In this document: one piece after another, positions 9,588 to 21,365 of the stretch
How the letters are laid out: the number at the start of each line of letters is the position of its first letter
Numbering within the stretch: position 1 is the first letter of the stretch
From: Plasmodiophora brassicae
Taxonomy: Eukaryota; Endomyxa: Phytomyxea; Phytomyxea; Plasmodiophorida
Assembly: GCA_036867785.1 (NCBI GenBank)
Contig: CP145414.1
Span: forward strand, 744,001-808,000
DNA: 64,000 bases
Direction: 5' to 3'
Position numbers and translations under genes: made by a program
The notes under the pieces: generated by a model
Told to the model about the DNA's origin: nothing
What the model saw: only the letters and a program-made list of their open reading frames with translations
The model's database searches: none

Positions 9588-12421
9588 ATGACGAGGGCAG
9601 CGGAGTGTCGCGATGACATGATGCAGTGGGTGGCGCTGGTGCTCGATTCGCGAGGCGAGGAGCGGCCTGGGTGGCCGTCCGGTGCCGCAATCCGGTCCTG
9701 CCCGGACAGCGGCGAAGAGGTGTCGTGCGCTGTCCAGAACGCCGTTGCTGCTGATGACACCGATGCGATGTTGCATGTCGCTGCGATTTGCACCGTTCAC
9801 GGATTCAGTTAGTACGCATGCGATACCTTCGCCAATCTGTTGTCAACTCGTGGACGGGATTAGGTGTCACCGACGATATGGTGCTGGGAATGTCCCAGAG
9901 GATTCCCGGGTCGACAATGGCCGCTTTGATCGAACGAATACTCGTCACCCGCAATAACTGTCCAACGAACAGCGCCGTCCTGCGAGCACTGGCCGACGCT
10001 GTCGCCCAGGCCAGAGCGTATGCATCGCGTCGAGACGTCCAGGGTTAGCGTCTGGGAACCCTGCTCGTTCATCAGCACAGCTTACGTTTATCAGATGGAA
10101 AGCAGGAACTCCATGCCACGTTCTCTGGCGCGGTTTCAGTCATTGAATCGCTTTGCAAGAATGTCAAGTTTGAAGATACAGCCGAGCTGCTCACTGACCT
10201 ACTCACTGTCTCGGAATGCGCTCGTGACCGATCCGATGACCTTCTGATGAAGTTTATCTGGCAAGGTTAGAAACGATGGTCGTGGTGCTTGACCACACAG
10301 TTTGCTTACAGTGGTGCCGACTAGGGCTGAGGCTATGCGTGTCTCATTGGACCCAGCCCGTGTTTGACTATTTGCTCACGAGAATCGCTGAGGGTGCCCG
10401 GTCTCTTGATGCACGAGGATACAAGGTCGCTGTTTTCTATGCAACCAATCTTCGCATGTACGTTGATCAGGCTTCCGATTCATCTTTGCACGCCATGGGG
10501 AACCTGTACTTACCGCTCGGCTTAACCGTATGCTCGCTGGGCCTCATCGTTGTTCCTACAGGTCAAGCGCCCTTGTAGAAATTATTGGCGATTTGTACGA
10601 CGCTATTGCTGAACGTCGTGTTGAGCTTTGCCAAATTGAGCAGCTGCTTACGTGTGTATACTCGGCGAAGGACAGATTGCCGCCACCTACTCATATCGGT
10701 TGCCGGAGGAGTCCACTTGCTTCGTAAGTCGTACCTGTTCACCGACGGCCACTCGTCGTAACCGTCATGTATAGGTGCCTACTGAATCTGCTCGTGCCAA
10801 ACTTTGGAGCCGACGACGTTCGTCGTGCCATTGTGACGTTGACGAGCCTTGACGCTCTTCAGTCCACATCCGTGTATGAGCATTGCTTGCAACGTATTGC
10901 GTCTACGCTTTTCGTTAATGCGCACGTTGACGATCATGAACGTCAGATGCGAAGGATGCAATTGCTGTAAATTCGAAGATTGGCCTGAATCTGGTTTGTA
11001 GAGACACTTTTGGAATTGTCGCTCTATGGCAGCTCCGCATTGGCCCACTTCAGCATCGACCTGATGTGAGCGCATCTCATAAGCGACGAGCCAACGCAAC
11101 TCTAATACCTGGTCTCAGGGCAGTTGTGATATCTTGTCCGGTTGCCCGCCGTCGTCAAGACGAGATCACTGACATGGTTAGCCAACGTAGTTGTTGTGAC
11201 TGGTTTGTTTTCGTCCGCCATGATGACGCAAGATTAGGCAATCGAGGCCTTCCGTGCCTGTCGTTACCGACTGACGGTGATCCAAACGCGATTATGTCGT
11301 CTTATGAGCGCGACAATGATGCTGATTAATGACGAGGTACGTCCGTTTATCCTTTCGGGCAACTGAGCTCACTTCGTACTGGCATAGGCGCTCTCAGTTA
11401 GCGTTATTACCAGGCTGCTTCAACCGGTTTTCAACCAGAATGGTCTGTTATCGCGCCGTGTTGATGTTCCTGATTATAGCAAACGCCGACCGGCTTACGT
11501 GCACAATGTAGGCGGTACTGGAAGCATAGCTCATGCATACTTTCTTCGCATCGTCCAGCTGCATCAAGTGCTGCAGTCTTCTGAGCAATACGAGGCCTTT
11601 GCGAAACCTGCTATATCGTTCTTGATCAGGTCGGCCAACAACGTGTCTCGGATGGGATCTAGCTCACGAGAACTCGCTCCATATGCCGACATGGTAGGTC
11701 CGCTTTCGCTGGATGAGAAACTCGCATTGACTGGTGTCCAGTTGGTTGGCCTTGAAGGCGTGTGCGCTGCTCTTCGCTGTTCCCGGTTCCGGCAGTCTCT
11801 TACGACCATGAGCGAGTGGCGTCTCTTAGTGGGACTACTTCTCCAGCTTCTCGATGGAATGATCATTCCACTACGCTCGCGCAGCATCTTCTACTGCGTT
11901 ATCGAAGCAGCAATCCTGTCTACACCCTTGCTGTCCAGTCGGGAACAAGAAGAGGTAGCGGCTTTATTCAGCGCGTTTATGGCAGGTCTAACACCAGCTG
12001 CAGCTATTGACGAAGCTGGAGAGACTGGCCGAGACGTCACCGTATCTTGTGAGGCGTTTTCTCGTTTGCACGGCTTCCTCGTTGCAGAGTCAACACGGTA
12101 CACGTATTGTATCGCTATTCGCGCAGGCCTGCCAAGGTAACATTTGGGTCATCCGTGCGAGGCTTCAGCTCATGCTGCGTTACAGATTGCGATGAAGATG
12201 ATCCTCTCGCAGACGATGTGGCACGCGTCGCGTCGCAACTTGACATTCGTATCCCGCCCAAAAGCGTTGCACGCTTCGCGACGCCTGAACCCCAATGCAG
12301 TCAAAAACCGCTGCTCTCGTCGATCGACGAATACCTGTCTGATGTTCACCGTCAAGACACCGATCCGAGTCTCCAAGTGCGCCTCCAAACCCTGTCGTTT
12401 TATGCAAATAATACGAACTGA
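9588..12421 (+). CDS. Hypothetical large multi-exon helical protein
   Basis: Exons can be followed in phase at the 5' end. ATG 9588 starts MTRAAECRDDMMQWVALVLD, an intron at about 9809-9863 restores GFSVTDDMVLGMSQRIPG, and another at about 10046-10094 gives RDVQDGKQELHATFSG and SECARDRSDDLLMKFIWQ. From about 10260 to 11500 the frame could not be settled. A long exon (about 11500-12135) reads YFLRIVQLHQVLQSSEQYEA, SFLIRSANNVSRM and LLVGLLLQLLDGMIIPLRSR, and a last block reads DCDEDDPLADDVARVASQLD up to TGA 12419-12421. The protein is nearly all helix, like a HEAT-type or nuclear complex subunit. I do not recognise it, and the C-terminal block may belong to a separate exon set. Confidence 0.5.
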
Positions 12422-13202
12422 CCCAGCCAGAAACTAAGTAACGACGTCTCACTTGGATGCTTTTAAATTCATAGGCGAACAGTAATAGCATGCGCTGCTC
12501 ATTGTGAGACTGGCAGTAGATTCCCGGGTTCGCTGTATCGTCCACTCATTCACCCTGTCGCCGAGGGCCATAAGTAATCGAAGAGTTGCTTCCAATGACA
12601 CCACGTCGGTAGTACGCGTTGCGGCCGACGACATCCGTCAACATTTGTCTGGTCTGACGTTGTTCCATCGAGCGATCGGCTGGGAGAGCCGACGATCAAA
12701 CTTCAATACAGGAACGTCCCGCGTTCGAAGCGTCCTGGAACCCCAACGGACGTATCGAGCAGCCGTGCAGTAAGTGGGTGTAGTGGTATCGGTGGGCATA
12801 GGGTTGTTTCTCCGTTCGGCCTGGTCCCTGGAATGTCCCTACTACGGAGGCCAGTCTCCTGCATGTTGCCTTGACATCGATGACGTCGACGACTGCAGCG
12901 TTCGGCCGCAGGCAGCACAGACATGAGTTCCTGGGATACTTTGCGTGCGCGGAAAGGAGCCTAATGCTGACGTGGGCAGTGTCGGCCTATCCGGTGCCCG
13001 CGATACCACTCGCCTTTAATGCCATTGTGAGCGCCTTGACGGGTAACTTGCCCGGCGGTGCCCTTGCCACGTAGCCCCCGGCCCCGCACCACAGATAGAG
13101 AGGCGCCTGTGGGCAGGTCCGCAGAAACTCCGCGCGCACGCACCGGTCGTGCGCGATTGCAGACGGCATTATCGTTCTCGAATTTCGCCCGCAAGGCACG
13201 GC
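12422..13202. other. Gap without a supported gene
   Basis: An open stretch at 12504-12773 (+) and short frames on the minus strand exist, but none shows a recognisable domain, convincing splice sites or a good start. It may hold the 3' end of the preceding gene and the promoter of the eIF4B-like gene. Confidence 0.4.
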
Positions 13203-14272
13203 ATGGGTTCGGATGCCAAGAGGGTCTTCCCGTCCCTGGAGACGTTCCTGGACAGCTCAACATCATGGGCCGATGCCGTCGACGACCGTACGTTTGATAT
13301 CCGTGGCGCGGTCCTGGCGACCGCATCTGACCTTTGCCCTGCCTAGAGGAGGATATGATGCCTACAGAACCGGCGCCCGCCCCGTCTGAGCGGTCGGCGT
13401 CGCCTCCACCGCTGCGTGCGGATCGCTCGTTCTCGCCGCCAAGACGGCCCTTGCCAACCGAACCGCCATTCTCGTTGTACGTCGGGAACCTATCGTACAA
13501 GTGCACCGAGGGCGATCTTCAGTCGCTCTTCGGCGACGACGCTGTCGAGTCAATCCGCCTCATTGCGGAAGGACCTTCTGGCCGGTTCAAGGGTTTCGGT
13601 TACGTGGACTTTGTTAGCCAGGACGCCATGGCTCAGGGGCTTCGCCTGTCCGGGCAAGTCTTCATGGGTCGTCCGATCAATATCGACGTGTGCCAGCAGA
13701 AGCAACACGATCGGGACCCTCGGTCGTCGTCGTCAAAGTTTGGGCGGTCGTTCAACAAGGCAACCTCTAGGGAGTCTGCGCCTCCCCATGCGGCCCAGCC
13801 ACAGGAACGTCGACGGCTCCAGCTTCAGCCGAGGACGCTCCCACTTCCTGAACCCGTTGCGGCACCGGAGCCAAAGCAAAGGCCAGCTCATAATCGTGAG
13901 CGCCCTGTACCCGTTGAGAAGCCGGCTGTAGAACCGGCGCGAGGACACAGTAGCAAGTATCAGGGACCTGCGCATCATCGCGGTGCACGGGACACTGGGG
14001 CCAGTGAAGAGCGCGAGGCCCCTCGCTTGCCGCGAGACGGTCGGTCCAGCGGGCGCGGTGGCCTACGTGGCGCGCGTCGTGGTGGTGGACATGGTCGAGA
14101 TGTCGGCGCGAGACAAGCGGGACATTCTGACGAGACGCCGATGCAGAAACCGGACGCGAACCATGGATCAAAACGTTCCAACCGGCCAGCGCCTGCCGCT
14201 GAACAGGCGCCAGCGGCTGTCGCATCGAGGAACCCGTTCGATCTCCTCGACGACGACTGTAACGAGAACTGA
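13203..14272 (+). CDS. eIF4B/eIF4H-like RNA-recognition-motif translation factor
   Basis: Stimulates the eIF4A helicase during scanning in family members. Exons 13203-13287 and 13347-14272 (intron 13288-13346, phase 1) give 336 residues. The N-terminus contains SWADAVDDQ, the eIF4B SWADE-like motif formed across the splice. One RRM follows at about residues 70-150: RNP2 LYVGNLSYKC and RNP1 GRFKGFGYVDF, then FMGRPINIDVCQQKQ, close to eIF4B/4H. The C-terminal 170 residues are a low-complexity Arg/Gly/Pro/Glu tail (SSGRGGLRGARRGGG) ending NPFDLLDDD. The SWAD motif and RG-rich tail favour eIF4B over a generic RRM protein. Confidence 0.8.
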
Positions 14273-14445
14273 GCCGTTTCAGAGGCAGCCGCCACCACGC
14301 TCCCCCATGCGACGATTGGTGGGTTATTATGAATTCCAAACAATGTTTACCCGTTTCCGACTGCGATGACCTATTCTGCTGCGTACGTGCAGTGACGTCG
14401 ACAGTCGACTTCAGGGCATACAAGAGTCGAAGAAGCCACGCCAAT

Positions 14446-16417
14446 TCACATGTTAGGGTATGCTGGGCCGCCTCCACCTTCGGGAGACGTCCACTGGATG
14501 TATCTGGAAGGCGTCTTGATATCGCATGTCTTACAGTGGACACAGTTCTGAGCGTTGATCTGTAGCCGCTGGCCCCCTGCGCCGTCATCAACGAACTCGT
14601 AGACCTTGGCTGGGCAAAACCTCTGCTCAGGTCCAGCGTATACGCCGAGGCTCGTCTTGACGGGGAAATCGTCCGACACCCCTGCCCTGAGCCGGAGATG
14701 ACACGGCTGATCTTCCTGGTGGTTGACGCCACTTCGAGCAAGGTTGCTCAGCAGGTCGAAACTGATGCGACCGTCAGGACGGAACGGAGCAGGTGGTGTA
14801 AATTTGTCGGCAGCGCCCGTGCATTCGGCATCCTGTTTAGAGTTGTGGAATGTCCAAGGTTCGTGCCCCCTCAGGATTATTGTTTCGAGACCGCTATAGA
14901 GAATTCCAGCTACACGTAGCGTAATGTGAGCACATCCATAGTACAAAGGAATTTTGCCACAACATACCAACTGTGCCAAATTTAAATGACGGTTTGACGT
15001 TCCGAACGGTTTTCAGCTCGCTTGCAATCCAGGAATTGCGAAGTGCCGTTTCATACGAAGAAATGTCAGCGCCAGCAAGGCTGTTGTCCTTCGCCGATTG
15101 CTCAATGATTGCATCGGCGGCAAGGATGCCGGACTTCATGGCTGTATGTGTTCCCTTTATGCGGGGAACATTCATGAAACCGGCTGCACAGCCCACGAGA
15201 AGACCCCCCGGTACTGAAAGCCTAGGTATAGATTGAAACCCGCCAGTGGAGATAGCCCGAGCACCATAGGCAACGGGGGTGGCGCCCTCGAGAACGGGGC
15301 TGATCGAAGCGTGGTGCTTAAAACGCTGTCCATGGAGTTAGCGATGACCCACTTCTGCAACGAAACCAGCGTGTGGTACCTGGAATTCCTCATATGGATT
15401 CAAGTAGGGATTGGCGTAGTCTAGTCCAACGACGAGACCAACAGCGACCAGATCGGGGTTTAAGTGATAGAGATAAGACCCACCGTAGACGGAGTTTGGC
15501 AGAGGCCATCCCATTGTATGCGTTACCAGACCTGGACGGTGGACTTCCGGCTTCACCTGCCACAGCTACATTTCCTCAGCCAACAAACCCTGGGGAAACT
15601 GACTCTTTCGACGGACCTCCTTGAATCCAATCGAGTACGACGGCGGATCGCATTTGTTTCGCAGATTATACTTGCCGATAATGAGTTCAGTCAGCGAACC
15701 ACGTGCTCCTTCAGCAAACACTGTCTGGGAAGCATGAAGCTCAACGCCCTCCTGGTACGTGTCTGACGAGCAACCCATTAGAACACGGAACCACTGAACG
15801 TCCCCGATAATCGTCAAAGTTACCCTTCTTTTGTCCGTTCTTGCCTATTCCGAGATCGGCAGTGGCAATACCGATGACTTGGTCGTCCTTGTAGAGAACT
15901 TCCGAAGCAGCGAACCCAGGGAATATCTCGACACCTCTACCAAATAGATTGAGAATACCACCTAATAATTAACTCCCGTTCATCCCTACAGTTCGACTGC
16001 CTGGTCACCGAGCCATCGGACGAGGCTTCCAAGCGAAATGATATAGCAGCCCTCGTTGTGAAGTGATGGTGGGATGGGGCATGGAATCGCCGTTTTCTCG
16101 TTGACGAGGTATTTGAACCGATCGGTCGCAACTGGCGTGTCAAGCGGCGCTCCTCGATCCCGCCAATCAGGAAAGAGTTCGTTTAACGCTTTGGGGTCGA
16201 AGACGTTCCCCGACAGTATATGATCGCCAACCTCCGCAGCCTTCTCGACAACGCACACATTGACATCCGGGTTCCTCTGCTTCAGTCGGATGGCAGTCGA
16301 TAGCCCGGCAGGGCCTGCGCCAACCACGACCACGTCGAACTCCATCGACGCACGACCGCTGCCCGACAGCCATCGACGGGTACCGACGCCCGCCCGTCTC
16401 GACAGCCACCTGAACAT
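14446..16417 (-). CDS. ETFDH: Electron transfer flavoprotein-ubiquinone oxidoreductase
   Basis: Mitochondrial inner-membrane FAD/4Fe-4S enzyme passing electrons from ETF (fatty-acid and amino-acid oxidation) to ubiquinone. The start [20 protein letters not shown] is a targeting peptide. It is followed by the FAD-binding [33 protein letters not shown] and a long first exon to about 15986. The C-terminal exon carries the cluster cysteines (CPAK ... [12 protein letters not shown]) and ends [10 protein letters not shown], as in animal and plant enzymes. Intermediate exons with [20 protein letters not shown] and [11 protein letters not shown] are visible. At least five or six short introns split the gene. 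It is divergent from the DOMON-NOX gene across the minisatellite. Confidence 0.93.
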
Positions 16418-16507
16418 CAGGGACTTGAAAACGAGCGTTGCACCAAAGCAAAACAGAGAGACCGTGACTGTACTGTAACGCCTTTGAGATTTTGGGGTAC
16501 AGCCAGC

Positions 16508-16710
16508 AGACTGCAGACTGCAGACTACAGACTGCAGACTGCAGACTACAGGCTGCAGACTGCAGACTACAGGCTGCAGACTGCAGACTACAGGCTGCAG
16601 AGTCAGTCTAACTCTTGGCCACTGCAGACTGCAGACTACAGACTGCAGACTGCAGACTACAGACTGCAGACTGCAGACTACAGGCTGCAGAGTCAGTCTA
16701 ACTCTTGGCC
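16508..16710. repeat. Hierarchical minisatellite (7-, 21- and 90-bp orders)
   Basis: The base unit is a 7-mer (ctgcaga and variants), arranged as 21-bp units actgcagactgcagactacag. The segment 16531-16620 is duplicated in tandem as 16621-16710, identical at 88 of 90 positions; each 90-bp copy ends in the unique block agtcagtctaactcttggcc. It lies in the promoter interval between divergent ETF-QO and DOMON-NOX genes. One frame is open through it, but as a reiterated LQTADYR peptide, so I do not call it coding. Confidence 0.95.
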
Positions 16711-16842
16711 ATATTTTTCTTTGACCAGTCGTGGGCGATCATCTGTCTCCGTCGCATTCGAGATCGGGCACGCGGGCGACGTTCTGGAAGGTCGACGGAC
16801 GTAGGACGATGAATCTGGAATTCTGCCAGGCACGGTGTGACG

Positions 16843-19800
16843 ATGGCGCCGAGCGATGCAGTCGTATTTCGCGAGCTGGCCGTGATGAGCTGGCTGTGGG
16901 TGGTTCTGGTTGCGGCGTCGCTGGCAGCGGCCAGGGCCGCGACGAATACGTCGGTCCCCATGGGATCGTTCTCATCCACGGATGGCAACTACCAAGCCAG
17001 CTGGATGGTTGATGGGTCCAACGTCATCTTTACTATGTCGGCGGCCACGACGGGCTGGGTCGGCATCGGATGGTCGCCCAATCCGCGGGGTCACCTTAAC
17101 ACGAATTCGATCATCGCGTGGTTCAACAACGACGGCACCATCACAATGATCGACTCATACAGCCTGAACATGCGGGAAACGCCAACGCCCAACAATTTCA
17201 TCGACTCTGTACGTTCCTACGGTTTGATTGTACCTTGGACGTTCTTTACTGACTGTTTCGGTTCAGGTCGGCATTTCGGGGAAACAGGTTGGCGGTACAA
17301 CGTCTATCACCTTCCAACGCCCCCTTGCCTCTGCTGACACGCAGCATGTTCCAATCATCGACGGCAACATGTTCCTAGTCTGGGCGTACGGCGCAACTGT
17401 AAGTCGACTCCTACAGGGCAGTTCACAGAAACTGACGGTCGCTTGCTGCCATTTCAGCCAGGAACATCAGCTACATCATACCCGTATCATGGCACGAACC
17501 GAGGGTTCGCTCAAGTGAATTTCTTCGCTGGAGGACAGGTTACCGGAGGCACCGGCACGACGTTCACCGGGGTCTACAGTTACATAGCCGACCCAGCAGA
17601 GGGCCTGACTCTAACGGTCGCCGTGCTCATTGCGATCTTCATCATTGTCTTGCGCGCTCACAAGATACGGAAACGATGCCAGGAATACCGGCGTCGAAAA
17701 GCCTTCCGAGGATTTGCTGGGGCCACTGGCTTCGCCGACCCACCCGTTGTTTCCAAGACGTCCGTTGCTGGCACTTTCGAGAAGAATGCCAGCAATAGCA
17801 ACCTTAACAGGTCAGCGTCAACTATCAAGACAAGTCGGGTGTACGGCGCCGGCGTGGGTCTGCCTGACGACGATGATGACGTCGACCAAGCGAGCACGTC
17901 GACAGGCGACAAATTTATTGCCCTACCAGGTGCGGCTGCTCCTAACGTATTCGCCTTCCAGCAGCGCATGTTCGACAAGGCATCGTCGGATGCGCCACCT
18001 GCCCCCAGAGACGATGAGTATTCGTCAGGCGACGAGGACGATGATTTCTCCGATGATAGCGAGATTCCCGGTGCCAATGTCGTTCCCGCCGGTGGGTACT
18101 ACCTTGGGAGGTCCCAACCGATAGCGTATGCCCCTACATCCGACGCGCCCCTGGAGGTCTACATCTTGGACCAGAAACCGGTATCCAACCCCGTTCGCAA
18201 TGCCTTTGTGCGATGGTCTCGTGCTCGCGTGTTCGGGATGGCGGTCAAAGACGTCGTCGTTTTCTTGGCCTATGTCTTCCTGAACGTCGGCTGGGTTCTG
18301 ATCTGGCCTCGCGCCGACTGGGATATCGCCACGTCTCTCGGGTACCTGACGGCCGCGAATGCATTCTGGGTCGTCGTGCCGGCTATGAGGAACTCCCTCA
18401 TTTCGCTGATCGGCGAGATACCCGTCGACAGATCCATTCTCTACCATCGGTGGCTGGGCCGCTGGCTGGCCGCTGTTGCCGTGTCCCATGGACTTGCAGA
18501 GCTCGTGCCCCAGATCCGGAACATTAATGACATCATGGACGTACTGTCCATATTTCGCAACTATACCGGGTACGTGAGCAGGTCATGTGCACGTGGAATC
18601 TCCCTCTGATGTGGGCACCTGTCAGCGTCGTATCTGTAGCATGCCTGCTCACCATTGTGCTGACCTCTGTTGAATCCATTCGACGCCGCCTGTTCAACTT
18701 CTTCTACTACTCGCATTTCGTCTTTGTCGTCTTCTATGCATACTCTTGGATGCACAGCGTCAATGCCCGGCCGTACCTGATTGCTGCTTTCGCCGTTTAC
18801 GGCGCCGACCGTGTGTTCCGCTTGCTGAAGGGGAACCTGATTCCGTTTCGCGCATCCCAAGCGCAGGCGCTCCCTGGCAACGTTGTTCGCCTGCGGTTCC
18901 CACGTCGAAGGTAAGCTGGCAGCGTCGCAGGTACCAGCGTGCATGGATTTACTGTAAGAGTACAGGTTTGCGCGGTATAACGCAGGACAGTACGTGTATG
19001 TCAACTTCCCAAGTATTGCCTTCCTCGAGTGGCACCCATTCTCGCTATCCTCCGGCCCTCACGATGAGTACTGCGAAATCCACTGCAAATCTCTTGGGAA
19101 CACAACTCGCTCGCTGCTTAACCGAGTACAGGGCACCCTCAGCGTTATACCACCACTTATGAGGGTTGAAGGTTCGACTTCCAATACTTCAGCAGCGTGC
19201 GCATCTGGTAAACCATTGTACAGGGCCGTATGGGCATCTCTCTTCGCGGTACAAGCGGTACTCCCACGTGCTGCTGATTGGTGGCGGCGTCGGCATAACG
19301 CCGCTGATTTCCATCATCAAAGACATATACCAGCTCGATATGACGGCGAAAGGCAAGGCACAGCACGCCCGTTCGGCCTGGGTTCGGCACGTCTACTTGG
19401 TAACATCGTGACGGAACCACCACGCTGACCCACCAAACTGACCGAGTAAATGCCAGGTGTGGACGGTGCAAACCGAATTCGAGTGGGCATGGTTTGCCGA
19501 GATCATCGTGAGGGCCCGTGTCCTGGCGGCTCTCAGCCAGTACCCAAACCTCACGATCGCTGGGCATATCACGCAGCAGGCCACAACTGCCGACCCAAGC
19601 CTGATTGTCGGGCGACCGGACCTCGAGACCATATTCCGTTACGTCGAAGGGTCCATGATGGATGAGGGCGTGGCCCCACGTGAACCTCCGAAGCCGATCG
19701 ATACACTTACCATCGACAAGAAGGCCGCAAGCGGGCGCGCTGCTGTGTACGTTTGCGGCCCCCGTTCGCTGGTCAACGATGCATGGGACGTGGCACGAAA

Positions 19801-19854
19801 CCGGACGCGGGGAAGCGTCCGCTACGATTTCCATCACGAGGTGTTCGAGTTCTG
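16843..19854 (+). CDS. DOMON-domain NADPH oxidase / ferric reductase fusion
   Basis: Predicted membrane oxidoreductase moving electrons from NAD(P)H through FAD and haem across the membrane. A signal peptide (MSWLWVVLVAASLAAARA) precedes a DOMON domain at about residues 35-200 (GNYQASWMVDGSNVIF, TTGWVGIGWSP). Then come a transmembrane helix (LTLTVAVLIAIFIIVLRAHK) and a long acidic, low-complexity cytosolic loop. A ferric-reductase-like membrane core has candidate haem histidines in RWLGRWLAAVAVSHGLAEL and NFFYYSHFVFVVFYAYSWMH. The FAD site reads YNAGQYVYVNFP with HPFSLSS; the NAD(P)H sites read LLIGGGVGITPLISII and VYVCGPRSLVNDAWD. It ends HHEVFEF and TGA. Introns occur near 17210-17266, 17399-17456, 18570-18610, 18910-18965, 19130-19250 and 19350-19450. 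An ATG at 16888 gives the signal peptide directly. Confidence 0.85.
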
Positions 19855-19976
19855 ACCGCTTGCCGTCGGATGTTATAATGAACAAAGCGACCCGTGACCA
19901 GACTCTGTGATAAGTAGGTTCAACACTGTTTACAGAGGAACCAAAGTATACACAGGACATATCGTGGCGGTCGCCA

Positions 19977-20799
19977 TCAGCAGGTCTCCTCGCGCTCGAG
20001 AACTCGCCCGCCTAACCCGCTGGCACTGGCAGTAACAGCCAGTATCCTGGACGCCGCCGCCGCCGCTCTCAGGCTTGCGATCCCGGGTGTCGATGTTACA
20101 GGCATGTTCGATATCGTCATCGAATGTTGCTTCTTCATATGCGTCGCAAGGTTGCCCTGTGGGGAATCGATTGTAAGGAGCAGTGAGGACTAGGATGACA
20201 AGCGTCAAGAGCGTACCTTCTGGGAAAACGTCTTCCTACATTCAGGACATTCAAACGGCCGATCGCCGCTGTGGTATCGCATATGGTTCGACAGAGTGAA
20301 CGACGTCGCAAATGCCTTGTTACAAATCGTGCAAGGGTACGGGCGTTCGCCAGTATGTACGCGAAGATGCGTTGTCACTGCACCATCACTGTTAGGGATG
20401 ACACGATGCGCATCGAGTACCTTGGCGAAGAGTACCTGCGCTTGACTGCGCGAAACGTTTCGTGCACACAGGGCACTCGAACGGTCGGTCCCCAGTGTGG
20501 ATGCGTTCGTGGGTCTTCAGGTTGAACTTCTCCGAGAACGATTTCAGGCACACGGGGCACTGGTAGGGGCGGTCGCCCCGGTGCGTCCTCGTATGACTGT
20601 CGTACTGGCTCTTGAAGTTAAAGGTACGCGGGCATTCATCACACTTGTATACGCCAGCACTTGGGTCATGCACGAGATAATGCATCTTGTATGCGGATCG
20701 CTTCAGGAACATCTCGCCGCAGAACTCGCATGTGAATAACGATTTCGAGGTTGTGCCCGCCATCACACACCGCTCCGAAATCTCGATGCGTGCCTTCAA
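19977..20799 (-). CDS. C2H2 zinc-finger protein, six fingers (paralogue of 26460-27359)
   Basis: Exons 20436-20799, 20217-20377 and 19977-20156 splice in phase (introns 58 and 60 bp) into 234 residues. Six Kruppel-type fingers occur in tandem with TGE/TGD linkers: FTCEFCGEMFLKRSAYKMHY, YKCDECPRTFNFKSQYDSH, YQCPVCLKSFSEKFNLKTH, FECPVCTKRFAQSSAVTTH (split by an intron), YPCTICNKAFATSFTLSNH and FECPECRKTFSQKGNLATH. A likely nuclear DNA-binding protein with no obvious effector domain; the tail is Ala-rich. Fingers 3-6 closely match fingers 2-5 of the gene at 26460-27359. The start could be the second Met (MAGTTSK), 12 codons in. Confidence 0.88.
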
Positions 20800-21365
20800 A
20801 TTGAACCGGGGGTTTACGATGATATCCGCCCAATTTAAAACTTGCGGCGATGACTCACACGCCGGAAACGAAATCCCAGTCCAAACCAGCCAGTGACGTC
20901 ACCGTCTTGTGATTCCGCCGGCGCGTGTAGCAGCCACGAAGGCGTGGGCGCAGCGGGCTGCCAGCCGCCCCCCACGCAGTAAATCTGCACGGCTCGTACG
21001 ACCCGGCCGCCCCGCGCTGACCGCAATCGCCAGTAACCGTTCCTGCCCAGCCGTCTACCCTACTGCTGACACGTTCTGGAGATTCCTACCTACCTACCTA
21101 GCTACCCGTCGTCCAGGGGACGTTTTGGAGATTCGAAGCGTGAAGCCCAGGCGAGCCGACGTCCTGTCACTGACCGAATCCGCCGAGACGGTCACGTATA
21201 CACGTTACAGGGAGATCTTCCTAAAGTGTACTGTAGCCACGGCTGGCTGTATAGTACCGAATGGCATGGCAGCTGGGAGCGGGCAATGGGGCGCGCTGTG
21301 TGAGGCGCGTTCCGCATCAAGTCCGCGGGGCGCGCAGATCCGGAACGCGCGTGCGACGGTCGGCA
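20800..21365. other. Bidirectional promoter interval
   Basis: 566 bp between the divergent zinc-finger and Bre1 genes. It contains a short tacc repeat at about 21091-21105 and GC-rich DNA. No gene is supported, and no convincing core promoter motif was seen. Confidence 0.5.

Noticed and set aside
12504-12773. Possible separate small gene
   Set aside because: No domain, weak start and no splice support; left as an unassigned gap.
16508-16710. CRISPR-like repeat array
   Set aside because: Units are contiguous 7/21-mers without unique spacers, and the context is eukaryotic; it is a minisatellite.
16484-16804. Open frame through the minisatellite as a protein
   Set aside because: It is reiterated LQTADYR with no flanking domain, lying between two divergent gene starts.
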